Source of the DNA: CAZWSX01 sp964636985
Lineage (GTDB): Bacteria; Planctomycetota; Planctomycetia; Pirellulales; Pirellulaceae
Assembly: GCA_964636985.1 (NCBI GenBank)
Contig: CAZWSX010000011.1
Location: forward strand, 1 to 64,000
DNA: 64,000 nucleotides
Direction: 5' to 3'
The stretch's first letter is position 1. Each line of letters starts with the position of its first letter. Both the position numbers and the translations under genes were made by a program. The notes beneath the pieces were generated by a model. That model did no database searches and was not told the origin of the DNA. It was given only the letters and a program-made list of their open reading frames with translations. Shown one piece after another: positions 17,361 through 26,459 of the stretch.

Positions 17361-17395
17361 CTAAGCACAGCTTAGGAGGAGTTTTACCGTAAAAC
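17361..17395. promoter_or_regulatory. Two perfect palindromes at the head of the par region
   Basis: CTAAGC-ACA-GCTTAG (17361-17375) and GTTTTAC-C-GTAAAAC (17381-17395) stand side by side, directly before the AATCGTA array. They are candidate operators for the ribbon-helix-helix protein or for ParA, or parts of the par promoter. Confidence 0.4.
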
Positions 17396-17408
17396 CGATC
17401 GTACGACG

Positions 17409-17709
17409 AATCGTAATGGCGATTTGTCGTGTTTCCGTGCTGTCGTGAAATCGTATTTACGAGAGCACGGAGAAGCGTGTTTGCGTAGAGACGGAGAATC
17501 GTACGTGCGACGATACGCCGCCACAGAGAAACGGCGATACGACATTGCAGAAGTACGATTCGCTGACCGGCGCCAAGGCAATCGACGGAGCTTTCGAGCA
17601 AGCGCCAAGCCAATACGATTTCGATTGACATTCACCAGGCAGTTGTCCTATGGCTTACGAAGAATCGCAAAATCGCAAATACGATTCGACGTACCTGCGA
17701 AAAATCGTA
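17409..17709. repeat. AATCGTA repeat array, putative parS/centromere and operator
   Basis: Seven copies of AATCGTA or its complement TACGATT lie at 17409, 17449, 17497, 17554, 17614, 17680 and 17703, plus near matches such as GCGATACGAC. By chance fewer than 0.1 would be expected in 300 bases. An eighth copy (18615-18621) lies between the partition and rep genes. The position immediately before ParA and the ribbon-helix-helix gene fits a partition site that also acts as operator, as in ParF/ParG-type systems. Confidence 0.6.
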
Positions 17710-17722
17710 AATCAGGAGGACC

Positions 17723-18358
17723 ATGCCGAAAGTCATCTCGATCTTGAACCAAAAAGGGGGCGTCGGAAAAACGACCATCGCCGTTCACTTGGCCACCGCA
17801 CTGGCACGAAAGAAGAAACGAGTCCTCCTCGTTGATGCCGATCCGCAAGGAAGCGCACTCGATTGGTCGGCGGCTCGAAAAGACCCCGCCTTGTTTCCGG
17901 TTGTCGGGCTCCCGAAGTCTTCACTCCATAAGGAATTGCCCGCGCTGGCCGCCAACTACGACTTCGTCGTGATCGACGGACCACCAAGAGTCTACGACGT
18001 CGCGCGCTCCGCAATCATGGCGAGTGATCTAGTGATCGTTCCCGTTCAACCATCGCCCTATGACGTGTGGGCTGCCAAAGAGATTATCGATTTGCTTGAA
18101 GAAGCGTCGGTTTACAAGGCAAACCTGAAAAAAGTATTTGCGATCAATCGGAAGATCGCCAATACAGCGATCGGACGGGATGTCGTCGATGCCTTGCGTG
18201 CTTACCCGCTTCCCGTCTTAAAGAGCGCCCTCTGCCAGCGCGTTCCCTTCGCCGAGAGCGCCACGCAGGGGCTCACCGTCTACGAACTCGATCCCGATAT
18301 GTTGGCCAGTCGTGAAATGTCGGACTTGGCCGACGAAGTGATGGAGGTGCTCGCATGA
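17723..18358 (+). CDS. parA: ParA-family partition ATPase
   Basis: The 211-residue protein has the deviant Walker A motif LNQKGGVGKTTIAVHLA at residues 7-23, the LVDADPQGSALDWS motif A', and VVIDGPPRVYDV as Walker B. Its short length without an N-terminal HTH places it in the small ParA (type Ib, ParF-like) group, which moves plasmids over the nucleoid by ATP-dependent polymerisation or diffusion. AGGAGG precedes the ATG. The stop overlaps the start of the ribbon-helix-helix gene by four bases. The repeat array upstream is the likely centromere. Confidence 0.92.
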   Translation: MPKVISILNQKGGVGKTTIAVHLATALARKKKRVLLVDADPQGSALDWSAARKDPALFPVVGLPKSSLHKELPALAANYDFVVIDGPPRVYDVARSAIMASDLVIVPVQPSPYDVWAAKEIIDLLEEASVYKANLKKVFAINRKIANTAIGRDVVDALRAYPLPVLKSALCQRVPFAESATQGLTVYELDPDMLASREMSDLADEVMEVLA

Positions 18359-18582
18359 AGAAAATCAATTTCACTGGCAAGCCTTCGTCGAGCAACAGCA
18401 ACGTCGACAACTGGGTGGAAAAGCGTGAGATTGTACCCGTCGAACGGACCAAGCGTCTCACGATTGATGTTCCTTTGAGTCTCCACAAGCGAATCAAGAC
18501 GCAATGCGCGGTGGGCGAATTGGTCATGGCGGATGTGATTCGGGAAATCCTCGAAGAGCGATTTCCGGCAACGGCAGAGTAG
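18355..18582 (+). CDS. Ribbon-helix-helix partition protein (ParG-like centromere binder)
   Basis: The 75-residue protein has a flexible, charged N-terminus and a C-terminal ribbon-helix-helix domain: RLTIDVPLSLHKRIKTQCAV forms the strand and first helix, and MADVIREILEERF the second. Size, layout and the ATGA overlap with parA match ParG-type partner proteins, which bind repeated centromere sites and repress the operon. The AATCGTA repeats are the likely binding sites. The assignment rests on context as well as sequence. Confidence 0.75.
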   Translation: MKKINFTGKPSSSNSNVDNWVEKREIVPVERTKRLTIDVPLSLHKRIKTQCAVGELVMADVIREILEERFPATAE

Positions 18583-18667
18583 GGAGATTTTCCGTGGATA
18601 CGATGCGTCGTAAATACGATTTCACGACGATCCGGCGGTTCAATGCTCTGAATCGCAAAGGTTTCAC

Positions 18668-19609
18668 GTGGTAAGGCGGCTTCCGCCCAAGGACTCGCAG
18701 CAGCCCGATTTGTTCGCGGCGAGCTTTGCCGATATCCCAATTCGCGACCAGCGCGACACGATGGAACGGCCCTTCTTCAGCTTGGCTAAAAAACCACGAC
18801 TTACGCCGATCGAATATCAGGTCGGCAATGTGTGGGTGAAAGTCAGTGCCAACCAAGAGTTCGGCATGGCGACGATTTGGGACGCCGATATTTTGATTTG
18901 GGCGTCGACGCAGATCACCGAGCAACTTGACAGGGGAGGGACTCCTTCACGGCGAATTCAATTCCATCCGTATCATTTGCTCTCGGCGATCCGACGATCA
19001 ACAGGTGGCAAAGACTACGCCCGCCTTCGCGCCGCCTTGCAGCGGTTGACCCACACCGCCGTGCAGACCAACATCCGCGCCGAGGGCAAAAAACTGTTCA
19101 GTTCGTTCCATTGGCTGGAAGGGTGGAGCGAGACGATCGATGAGAAAACCGGCGAGCCGACGGGCATGACCATCACATTGCCCGACTGGTTGTACACCGG
19201 GATCACGGAACGGGGAGGGGTGCTCACGATCCACGAGGACTATTTTCTGTTGACCGGCGGAATTGAGCGGTGGCTGTATCGCGTCGCGCGCAAGCACGCT
19301 GGAACCCAGGAACTCGGCTGGAGCTTCACGATGAAGCAGCTCTATGAAAAATCGGGGTCCGCCGCGCGGTTGTCGGACTTCGCCGTCGACGTTCGCAAGG
19401 CTGTTGACGCGAATCAGATTCCCGAATACATCTTGTCCATCCGACGTAATGCGGAAGGCGACGAATGCGTTCATTTCCTGAATCGAACCAAGCTCGCGTC
19501 AGGCGATCCGAACAAAGAGTTTCGGCGGCATCCGCGGCGCCGCTTTGGACAAGGCATCTACGGTGGGCCTTACCGCTTGAAAAACAACGATACCGTTTCG
19601 GGCGATTAG
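18668..19609 (+). CDS. repA: Plasmid replication initiator, RPA family
   Basis: The protein matches the replication initiator protein A family: TMERPFFSLAKKPRLTPIEY near the start, WVKVSANQEFGMATIWDADI, then QFHPYHLLSAIRRSTGGKDY, TALQRL-like helices, LPDWLYTGITERGGVLTI and WLYRVARKHAGTQELGW. Such proteins bind iterons and open the plasmid origin. The GTG at 18668 has AAAGG nearby; no better start exists. The stop codon lies inside the first of six iterons, which continue downstream. One AATCGTA-type repeat lies just upstream, so partition and replication genes may be co-regulated. Confidence 0.92.
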   Translation: MVRRLPPKDSQQPDLFAASFADIPIRDQRDTMERPFFSLAKKPRLTPIEYQVGNVWVKVSANQEFGMATIWDADILIWASTQITEQLDRGGTPSRRIQFHPYHLLSAIRRSTGGKDYARLRAALQRLTHTAVQTNIRAEGKKLFSSFHWLEGWSETIDEKTGEPTGMTITLPDWLYTGITERGGVLTIHEDYFLLTGGIERWLYRVARKHAGTQELGWSFTMKQLYEKSGSAARLSDFAVDVRKAVDANQIPEYILSIRRNAEGDECVHFLNRTKLASGDPNKEFRRHPRRRFGQGIYGGPYRLKNNDTVSGD

Positions 19610-19856
19610 GCGTAAGTCAGTCGTTCAAATGGCTCAAACTCGGCGCCGGAACGGCAAATTCGCGATCGTTTGGCTTGCAGCTACCGGCTTTTTAGGCGTG
19701 TTTCCGGCTCTAAGCACGCTATCGGGCGAATAGGCGTAAACAAAGACTGCCTGTTTGCGTGTGTGAATTGCCACGGGCGAATAGGCGCACGACTCTCGGG
19801 CGAACAGGCGCAAACGGTATCGGGCCATTAGGCGCAAAGACTCGGGCGATTGGGCG
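19599..19856 (+). repeat. Six iterons of the plasmid origin
   Basis: The 14-base motif CGGGCGAATAGGCG occurs six times with small variation, at 19599, 19723, 19774, 19797, 19821 and 19843. The last four are spaced 22 to 24 bases apart, about two helical turns, as expected for initiator binding on one face. The first overlaps the end of repA. A weaker seventh match, ending TTTAGGCG, lies near 19690. Confidence 0.85.
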
Positions 19857-20166
19857 CATAGTGAGGAGATTGTCGTCGAGAAATCAAGGATTTGGGGCGA
19901 GCTTAACTGTTTAACAATACCTAAAGGTATATAGATAACTTACTTAACGGAGAAGGCGTTGGGGATAACTCGTTCCGTGGTGCCCGAGGGAAGAACTGAT
20001 TTCTTGGCAGAATGCAATTCTTGGTGACAATCGGCCTTGCCTTCGACGCCAAAGCCAAAAAGAAACCCTAGGAAGAGAGGAAAGAGGGTAGGGCGCTACC
20101 AGGGTAGCGGGAAAACGATTTGACAGTGAATTACACCGTTTTCGACGGTTGCTTATCGACGAGCGC
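19857..20166. other. Putative oriV: AT-rich region with DnaA-box-like site
   Basis: Directly after the iterons comes an AT-rich stretch (about 19880-19950) suited to strand opening, then TTATCCCCA on the minus strand (19960-19968), one base from a DnaA box. Further right is GC-richer DNA with the hairpin CGAGCG-CTTAT-CGCTCG near 20160. No gene is seen here. Confidence 0.65.
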
Positions 20167-20661
20167 TTATCGCTCGCCGAATTCCGCCCACAGAGTTCCA
20201 TACGAACCGATTTGTGCCGCGCGAATTCGAGCTTGCACTGCGACCAGCGGCAGCCAGCTCGACAAATCCCGCAGGATCAGGTCGGGACGAGACTCGTTGG
20301 CGATGAATAGCCTCATGCGTTTGTAACCTAACGTCATCAGCTCATCGAACAAGGCAAGTCCCCGCTCGACGCCCGTGACTTCCGGCTCCAATTCAAGGCA
20401 AAGAATCGGTCGATCCTCCCCAAGTGTTCGCTTGGCGCCTTGGATGAGTCCGAGCTCTTCACCCTGGATGTCGGCCTTGATGAGGTCAATGCGTCGATCG
20501 ACATTTGGAACGGAAGCCCCGAGCATCTTGCCGCCCTTATTCGAAACCTGGCGAGTCAACTGCTGGGAGTTCCGCCATCGGCTGCTGCCTCTCAGGTTGA
20601 ATTGGGCAGCGCGCTTTTGTGGAAGATAGGAGGATGCGAACGAAGCTCGCATCTTCTCCAT
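20167..20661 (-). pseudogene. FkbM-family methyltransferase, 5'-truncated remnant
   Basis: Residues in the middle of the frame (VDRRIDLIKADIQGEELGLI, then RPILCLELEPEVTG) carry the SAM-methyltransferase FkbM signature DLIKxDxxGxE and a following ExxP strand. The usual FkbM domain is about 150-200 residues with a longer N-terminal SAM-binding part; here the first 40 residues of the frame do not look like it. The gene is therefore probably truncated at its 5' end by rearrangement next to the integrase remnant at 20833. A functional short protein is less likely. Confidence 0.55.
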
Positions 20662-20832
20662 CTTCGACCGGGTTTATTCCCGGCGGGCATTCTGGCCAGG
20701 AACTACCATACCGGACCCAAGATGGGCGAACAGGGTCCGAACTCGCTTGCATTATTCACACGTCGAGGTAACTCATGATCACGCACTTCCCCTTGTTTGT
20801 CGTGCTAAGGCATTCTTCAAGAGTTATTCAAC

Positions 20833-21448
20833 ATGAAAGCCCATCGCACCCGCACCGCTGATCCCACGAAGATTCTCTTTCGCGGCGAGATTGTCGCGGT
20901 TCTTCAGGATCTGCGACGCAAAGCGAAACGTTCGCCAAGCACTCGATTAAACTTGATCGTCTTTCGCCTGGCCACGTGTTGCGGCCTGCGTGCGAGCGAG
21001 ATTGCAAATCTTCGTATTGGCGACGTTCGCGTCGAGACTTCGCGGCCGCACATTAGGATTCGTGCTGGCGCCGCGAAAGGCGGAACGCCTCGCACTGTTC
21101 CGCTCTGGTGGGACGCTGGGACGCTTGAGGATTTGCGAGATTGCAAGCGCGATCGAGCGGGTCAAGCAGGCGATTTCTTCGTCGCCCGTTGCACAGCGTA
21201 AGCGGTTCTCACGTCACACGCTTCGCAAGCGTTTCCGCACCGCGTGTAGGTCACTCGGCGCCGAACGCCTAGCGACACTCACTATTCACCATGGGAAGCA
21301 CACGTTTATCTCACACGCGTTGGCAGGTGGCCGTACCTTGGCCGAGGTCGGCGACACAGTTGGGCACGCCAATATCTCGATCACGTCGGCTTATCTCCAG
21401 GTGGCCGTGGAGGACGACGCCGTGGGAATGTTGTTTGGAATACAGTGA
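20833..21448 (+). pseudogene. Tyrosine recombinase/integrase, frameshifted
   Basis: The product is a tyrosine site-specific recombinase. The first part (ATG 20833 to a stop near 21201) holds CCGLRASEIANLRIGDVRVE with the first catalytic arginine. The second part continues in the next frame with the H-x-x-R box SRHTLRKRF, the segment LTIHHGKHTFISHALAGGR, and the terminal TVGHANISITSAYLQV with the nucleophilic tyrosine. The junction lies near 21180-21205 and shows a frame change and probably a short loss. All catalytic parts remain, so inactivation is recent. Related fragments occur at 22895, 53406, 62760 and 63697. Confidence 0.75.
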
Positions 21449-21704
21449 ACATTGGAATTCGAGAATTCTCGTTCATTGTTTTAGTCCACCGCTTGATTGC
21501 TTACTCCAGAAGCCCGGCTTAAACTCGGGGCCCAACGCTTGCAGCCGACTCTCAATCAATTGAACCTTGGCACGAATGTGGCGATCTTCTTTCATCGCCG
21601 CCATAAGCCAAGCGTATTTTGGAATGAGCCTCGTACCGTCTAAGATAAACATTAGGACTGCGTCGCAACCCGGAATGCACCTTCAACCAAGAAGCGAGCA
21701 GGTC

Positions 21705-22751
21705 GTGACATCTCGAATCGCCTGCGAGTATTTGAAATTTCCACTCACCTCCCCCGTAGTCGTCGGCGCTTGCCCGCTCACGCTGGAGCCCGAAAAGCTG
21801 CGGCAGATGATCGCTGCCGGCGCTGGGGCGGTGGTACTTCCGTCCCTGTTCCAGGAACAACTGTCGACTCAAGGGGAGTGGCCCCTTGATCGCGTCGCGG
21901 CGTCCGAACTCGCGGCGCAGGATTTTCGTCAGCAAATCTATAATGGCGGCCCCGCCCAGTACTTGAGCAGCATCCAGGAAATAAAACGGATCTCGACTGT
22001 GCCCGTCGTGGCGAGCATGAGCGGCTATTCCGCGGGCCCCTGGCTCGACTTCGCGCGGCGCATCGCAGCCAGCGGCGCCGATGCGATTGAGCTGAACCTG
22101 CAGCCGGTTATCGTCGATCCGCAACAACCGGCAGAGGAAATCGAAACCGCCATCTGCCGGATTATTCAGTCTGTTTGCCAGAGCGTCACTATTCCCGTGG
22201 CCGTGAAGACGACCAGGCACTTCACGAACGTGGCTCACATGGTGCAACGCATCCACTCGGCCGGCGCAACGGGCGTGGTGTTGTTTGCTCATGAGTCGCA
22301 TTGGGACGTCGCGCTCGACCATCTGCAATGGACCACCAACTGGGAGCTGACCCCCATCGATACCGTCGGTGCCACGATCGCCGGCCTCGTGCAGGCGCGA
22401 ATGGGCAATGCCGAGGTCTCGTTCGCAGCCAGCGGCGGCGTTCGCACCGCGGAAGACGCCCTCAAAGCGCTGATCGCCGGGGCCGATGTCGTCATGATCA
22501 CCTCCGAGATCTATCGCTCCGGACCGGAGGCTATCAGCCGCATCGTCCAAGGCGTCGAGCGATACCTCGAAACGCACGGCTTCGGATCGCTCCCCGAACT
22601 CCGCAAGGCCCGTCCCATACCTCAGTCCCGCACGCAGCGCCATGCGCGGCAGTCAAACTACCTCGATCCCCTCACCGCATCCCAGACTTACCACGACCCG
22701 TCACCGGTCACCGACCAACAAACCGGCGACAAGTACGGCCACCGCGATTAG
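21705..22751 (+). CDS. Dihydroorotate dehydrogenase-like flavoprotein
   Basis: The protein is a TIM barrel of the dihydroorotate dehydrogenase-like family: EYLKFPLTSPVVVGACPLT near the start, SISGYSxG-like SMSGYSAGPWLDFARRI, GADAIELNLQPV, VKTTRHFTNVAHM and the FMN-phosphate strands ASGGVRTAEDALKALIAGAD. True PyrD enzymes oxidise dihydroorotate; proteins of this subgroup often accompany pyruvate or phosphoenolpyruvate enzymes and their substrate is unclear. The frame is open from 21567; I use the GTG at 21705, which places YLKFPL where the family has its N-terminus. The last 45 residues are polar and may be an extension. The gene lies between two integrase remnants. Confidence 0.8.
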   Translation: MTSRIACEYLKFPLTSPVVVGACPLTLEPEKLRQMIAAGAGAVVLPSLFQEQLSTQGEWPLDRVAASELAAQDFRQQIYNGGPAQYLSSIQEIKRISTVPVVASMSGYSAGPWLDFARRIAASGADAIELNLQPVIVDPQQPAEEIETAICRIIQSVCQSVTIPVAVKTTRHFTNVAHMVQRIHSAGATGVVLFAHESHWDVALDHLQWTTNWELTPIDTVGATIAGLVQARMGNAEVSFAASGGVRTAEDALKALIAGADVVMITSEIYRSGPEAISRIVQGVERYLETHGFGSLPELRKARPIPQSRTQRHARQSNYLDPLTASQTYHDPSPVTDQQTGDKYGHRD

Positions 22752-22894
22752 CTCAATCGCAACGGCCGTCATTCGGAACTTCACCACAGCCGCCGTGTGC
22801 CACCTATAGGGAGTCCCAAGTCAAGTCGCACTTCGAGCGCTCGGCCCGAATCTCTTTGCTGCTTGCTTGGGAGGGGCACGGAGGGTGGGCGTGG

Positions 22895-23175
22895 CGAGGG
22901 CTGCAATTCTTGGAGACTTGCGCCGCAAAGGCGACGCGCTCACCGAGTACGCGGCTGAACCTAATCGTGTTCCGCCTCGCCACGTGTTGTGGCCTTCGCG
23001 CCAGTGAGATCGCGAACCTTCGTATCAGCGACGTACGTGTCGAGACTTCGCGGCCACAAACATAGACAGGTCCGTGACGCGATGCTGCAAAGCGCTTCTC
23101 CCGGCAATATTTTCGCGGGTATTTCCATACTGCCTTCTTTCCCTTGGTGCCGAACGACTTGCAACGATGCGACGG
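22895..23175 (+). pseudogene. Tyrosine recombinase remnant 2
   Basis: Translation gives RSPSTRLNLIVFRLATCCGL followed by RASEIANLRISDVRVETSRP, nearly identical to the 20833 integrase, then loses the frame. Near 23135-23160 SLGAERLAT reappears, matching a later part of the same protein. The middle and the C-terminal half are missing. Same orientation as the first copy. Confidence 0.7.
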
Positions 23176-23208
23176 TCACCTTCAAGCGGGAGATCAACGA
23201 GTACGCTT

Positions 23209-25143
23209 TCACGTGTGTGTCGAATCATCGTCCACGGAAGCATCCCGTTCGGCCGGCACTGTGTGGGCCAACCTCAACTCCCGAAGCATCGACCGCTTTT
23301 TAGATTGATGCGCCTGCATTCGGCCCAGGATACCGTCTAACGTTCGCACCGCGCTGACGATATGCGGCCCCTTGTTTAACATGACGCACTCAGCACGGTC
23401 TCCCATCGCCGCGTCGGTAATTTCGGCGCGCGACGGCATCCCTTCCTTCGCGAGATTCTCCAGAACTTGTGTGGCCCAAATCACGGGAATATGGGCGGCT
23501 TCACAAATCCAAAGGATCTCTTCCTGAACTTCGGCGAGGCGCTCAAAGCCGCATTCGACGGCCAGATCGCCCCGAGCGATCATCACCCCGCAACGAGGAG
23601 CTCGCATGGCCGTCAGCAACATGTCCGGCAGATTCTCGAAGCCACGTCGCGTTTCGACTTTGAGCACGATGCCCGGCTGACGACTGCCTAGATGTGCTAG
23701 GTGCCCCTGAAGCGATTCCACGTCGCTCACCGAATTGGCGAAAGACAGCTCCACAACATCGGCGTGTTCGGCGACAAACGCCAGGTCTTCGAGATCCTTG
23801 GGGGTCATAGCCGCCAGACGCAAGTCACTCTCGGGGAGGTTGATACCCTTGTCGCCTCGCAACTTCTCTCCTCGCAATCGTGCTTGGTTGATCCGGACAT
23901 GAACCCGCGTTTTCTCAACCTTTTCGATGACACCCCCGATCTTGCCATCATCAAACCAGATTGATTCTCCCGATTGAACGTCATCGAATACTTCCGAAAT
24001 CGTGCAGCCGATCACGGCAGGCGTAAGGAGCTGTCCACCGCTGTCGTAGGTCGCGGGGCGACCCGGCTTGAGGTCTCGGGTTAGAATCAGCAGGTCACCT
24101 TGTTGTAGGGAAATGGTGTTCTCAACATGCGGCAACTCGCCGACAGAGGCCCGACGGACTTCACCTTTACCTATGCCGCGCGCTCGACGTAGGACCGTCC
24201 CGGGAACGATGTAAGCTGTCTTTGTTGCCTCCGCCCAGCAACCGAGATCGGTCACATCAACAATTTGAAATGCCCGTTTAGCCTCTCGGGCATCGATGAA
24301 TTTCACCTGTTCGCCCGTGCGAAGGCGGGTCAGCCACATCGTGGGCACGGAAAGGCAAACGCTCGCCGGCGAGGGAGGCGGCTGGGGAAATGTCTCCGAG
24401 GTCAACCAAACCCGCGCGGGGGCGATAACCCTGCCAAAGACATCGCGCTGGGGGCGTATGCGAACCACCATTGGGCCTGGTTCCAGCGGTCCGGTGCGCA
24501 ACTTCGATCCGCCCAGGTCCATTACCACGCGACACGACTTCCCCAGCATCTGCTCAGCCCGCCTGAGGTGCTCGATCATTCGTAACCAAGTCGCAGCATC
24601 GTCATGAGCACAATTGATGCGCATGCAGTCCATGCCTTGCCGAAGCAGGTCTCGAACGAGCATATAATCCTCCGCCCCTTCGCTGGACATAGTGACCATG
24701 ATTCGTACGCCCCGACCGGGGGCGACGGGGCCCAACAGACCTTCGGCGTGTTCCGCAAGCAACCGTTCACCTTGGGCGAAATCGACGACCGCTGTCCCCT
24801 GCATCGGTGGCCGCTCGGAGCATCCCATCAGGCGCTGCAGGACTTCCATAACCGAATCGACCGTGGCCAAAACATGCGACTCGGCACGACCCAGGGAGGA
24901 AAGTCCCAAAGCGGCCAAACGCATTTGCAACGGACGGAGGTCGCGGCGACGGAGCGCAAGGTAATGCAAGAGATTCCGGGCGCTGTCTCGATAGTTCGCG
25001 TGAACCTTTTCGAGGCGTGCCTGCGACATAGCCGCGCCATCGACTATATCCGCCCGAATGACCGTAAGCTCATTGAAGGCGCTCTCGATATCCATATTTC
25101 TTTGGCAGGCCCCTTCCTTAATGTTTTCCATGGTCAAAAGCAT
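23209..25143 (-). CDS. Pyruvate kinase-like enzyme with long N-terminal extension
   Basis: After about 150 residues of helical, arginine-rich N-terminal sequence comes a pyruvate kinase barrel: RIMVTMSSEGAEDYMLVRDL, GMDCMRINCAHDD, VVMDLGGSKLRTGPLEPG and ESIWFDDGKIGGVIEKVE. The segments VVELSFANSVSDVE, CGVMIARGDLAVECGFERL and PVIWATQVLENLAKEGMPSR hold the catalytic and metal-binding features, and EITDAAMGDRAECVMLNKG the following helix. The usual C-terminal allosteric domain is absent. I use the ATG at 25143; the frame begins at a TTG at 25161, and an ATG at about 25098 with AAGGAAGGGG upstream is another option. It faces the dihydroorotate dehydrogenase-like gene with an integrase remnant between, and may work with it in pyruvate/PEP metabolism. 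Confidence 0.85.
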   Translation of the reverse strand: MLLTMENIKEGACQRNMDIESAFNELTVIRADIVDGAAMSQARLEKVHANYRDSARNLLHYLALRRRDLRPLQMRLAALGLSSLGRAESHVLATVDSVMEVLQRLMGCSERPPMQGTAVVDFAQGERLLAEHAEGLLGPVAPGRGVRIMVTMSSEGAEDYMLVRDLLRQGMDCMRINCAHDDAATWLRMIEHLRRAEQMLGKSCRVVMDLGGSKLRTGPLEPGPMVVRIRPQRDVFGRVIAPARVWLTSETFPQPPPSPASVCLSVPTMWLTRLRTGEQVKFIDAREAKRAFQIVDVTDLGCWAEATKTAYIVPGTVLRRARGIGKGEVRRASVGELPHVENTISLQQGDLLILTRDLKPGRPATYDSGGQLLTPAVIGCTISEVFDDVQSGESIWFDDGKIGGVIEKVEKTRVHVRINQARLRGEKLRGDKGINLPESDLRLAAMTPKDLEDLAFVAEHADVVELSFANSVSDVESLQGHLAHLGSRQPGIVLKVETRRGFENLPDMLLTAMRAPRCGVMIARGDLAVECGFERLAEVQEEILWICEAAHIPVIWATQVLENLAKEGMPSRAEITDAAMGDRAECVMLNKGPHIVSAVRTLDGILGRMQAHQSKKRSMLRELRLAHTVPAERDASVDDDSTHT

Positions 25144-25161
25144 CCTATCCCAAAGGCTCAA

Positions 25162-25685
25162 CGTCGCAGCTCAACTGCGGCGGCGACGTGTGAAGGGTTG
25201 AAGTCACTGAGCACGAAAAGCTGCAAACCTGCCGTTCACGATATCGAGGCCGAGACGGCTTCCACAGCGAAGGGACTTTGCCGGCCTCAGCAGTCCGACT
25301 AAGGGCGCCCCGTACCAAATCTGACTTATCGAATATCACGTTCCATCATCTCGTCTCCTGTGAAAATCTTAGTACGAGGCTCAATCCATAGCGCTACAGC
25401 GAGAATCCGGGTGATTTGGTCCGGCCAGGAGCAAGCAAAGTCCGACGTCTGCACGCGCATATTGCGAAAAGTAAGCGAGGGAATCATCTACTTAGATGAG
25501 ATGCGCTGTCGCGGGCTTAAAAGCGGTCGCTTGGATATTGGCACACTTTTGAAGGGACCTCGCATACGGTTGCAATAATCAAAAGTCACCCAAACCCACG
25601 GTTGCTATTGATTCGGGGACGTAATTCGAAGGCCTGGATGATCAATCGGGCTTGAATGCGCACCGTTCGATAGTTTCCGATCCCG
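25162..25685. other. Intergenic stretch, no clear gene
   Basis: A 72-codon plus-strand frame at 25360-25578 is the only candidate and has no recognisable features or strong ribosome site. The promoter of the pyruvate kinase gene should lie at the left end, but I see no distinct signal. Confidence 0.35.
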
Positions 25686-26387
25686 TTAAGCTGCATCGCC
25701 TTCATGACTTTCCAAGCCTGGCTCTTCCTTTTTGAAAAGGTCCAGAAAGCGATCCTCGTAATCCGCAAATACTTCGAGTCGGTCGAGTTCCTGCTTAAGT
25801 TCGTAGGCCTTCGACTTATCATGTCGAGCTTGATCAAAGAGGCGTTCGATGCGTTGTTCGTCAACGGACGAAAGTTTTGGTTCAACGACAGGCGGCGCGA
25901 ATTCCTCTTCGTCCTGGGCCGGTTCGTCTTCATGCAGCGATTGCTCGGCTTTCGCGAGCGCCTCTCCAAGCTTCTCATTCATCACCTGCGCTTGTTCGCT
26001 TAGTTCGGCGAGATCTATTGTGATGTTCGCCAGAGATCGAAACGCCTCGAGCACCGCAAGCGAAGCTGCCGGAAACGGTATGTGGGCAAGAATGTGAGGA
26101 AGTTCACCTAAAAGGCAAGCACCGTTTATCCCAGCCTCGGCCGCTGCTCCTAGCAGAATTCCGTTTAACCCTCCGATCTGGCCTTCGGCGAGAAGCTCCA
26201 GTTTTGAACCTCGCAAATCGTTCAGACCCTCTTCTGAAGTCGCCGCGCAGAACACACGCGGTTGACGCTGTGGATGCATTTGCGTGGCCATCGCTGCAAA
26301 GGTAAAGATCCGTTCAACGCCCATTTGTTGGGCTGCCTCGATGAGTTTGCGACAAAACGCATATTTCTGTGCTCTTTCCCAAAATCT
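25686..26387 (-). pseudogene. PAC2 family protein, 5' end removed by transposon
   Basis: The reading frame begins directly at the transposon end with ERAQKYAFCRKLIEAAQQM and continues GVERIFTFAAMATQMHPQ, IGGLNGILLGAAAEAGINGA and CLLGELPHILAHIPFPAASL, which is the PAC2 (proteasome assembly chaperone-like) pattern. A long acidic, coiled-coil-like tail follows. About the first third of a normal PAC2 protein is missing, and the frame meets a stop inside the transposon. An internal ATG at 26324 could give a short product. Function of bacterial PAC2 proteins is unclear. Confidence 0.75.
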
Positions 26388-26424
26388 TGTCCGCTAGCAG
26401 GGCTTAAATGACTGGAGGAACGAC

Positions 26425-26456
26425 CTTCTCCGAGCGCGGCATAGCCGCAGGAGAAG
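26425..26456 (+). promoter_or_regulatory. Hairpin that sequesters the transposase ribosome site
   Basis: CTTCTCC (26425-26431) pairs with GGAGAAG (26450-26456), and GCGGC with GCCGC around ATA inside. The right arm is the Shine-Dalgarno of the first transposase gene, so transcripts entering from outside would hide it. This is a known way for insertion sequences to limit read-through expression. Confidence 0.5.
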
Positions 26457-26459
26457 ATC

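Noticed and set aside
17424..17747. 107-codon plus-strand frame with repeated RRDGE/YVRRYA-like segments
   Set aside because: The peptide repetition is a by-product of the AATCGTA DNA repeats; it overlaps the parA start.
21552..22643. 363-codon minus-strand open frame
   Set aside because: Shadow of the dihydroorotate dehydrogenase-like gene, whose barrel motifs are unmistakable.
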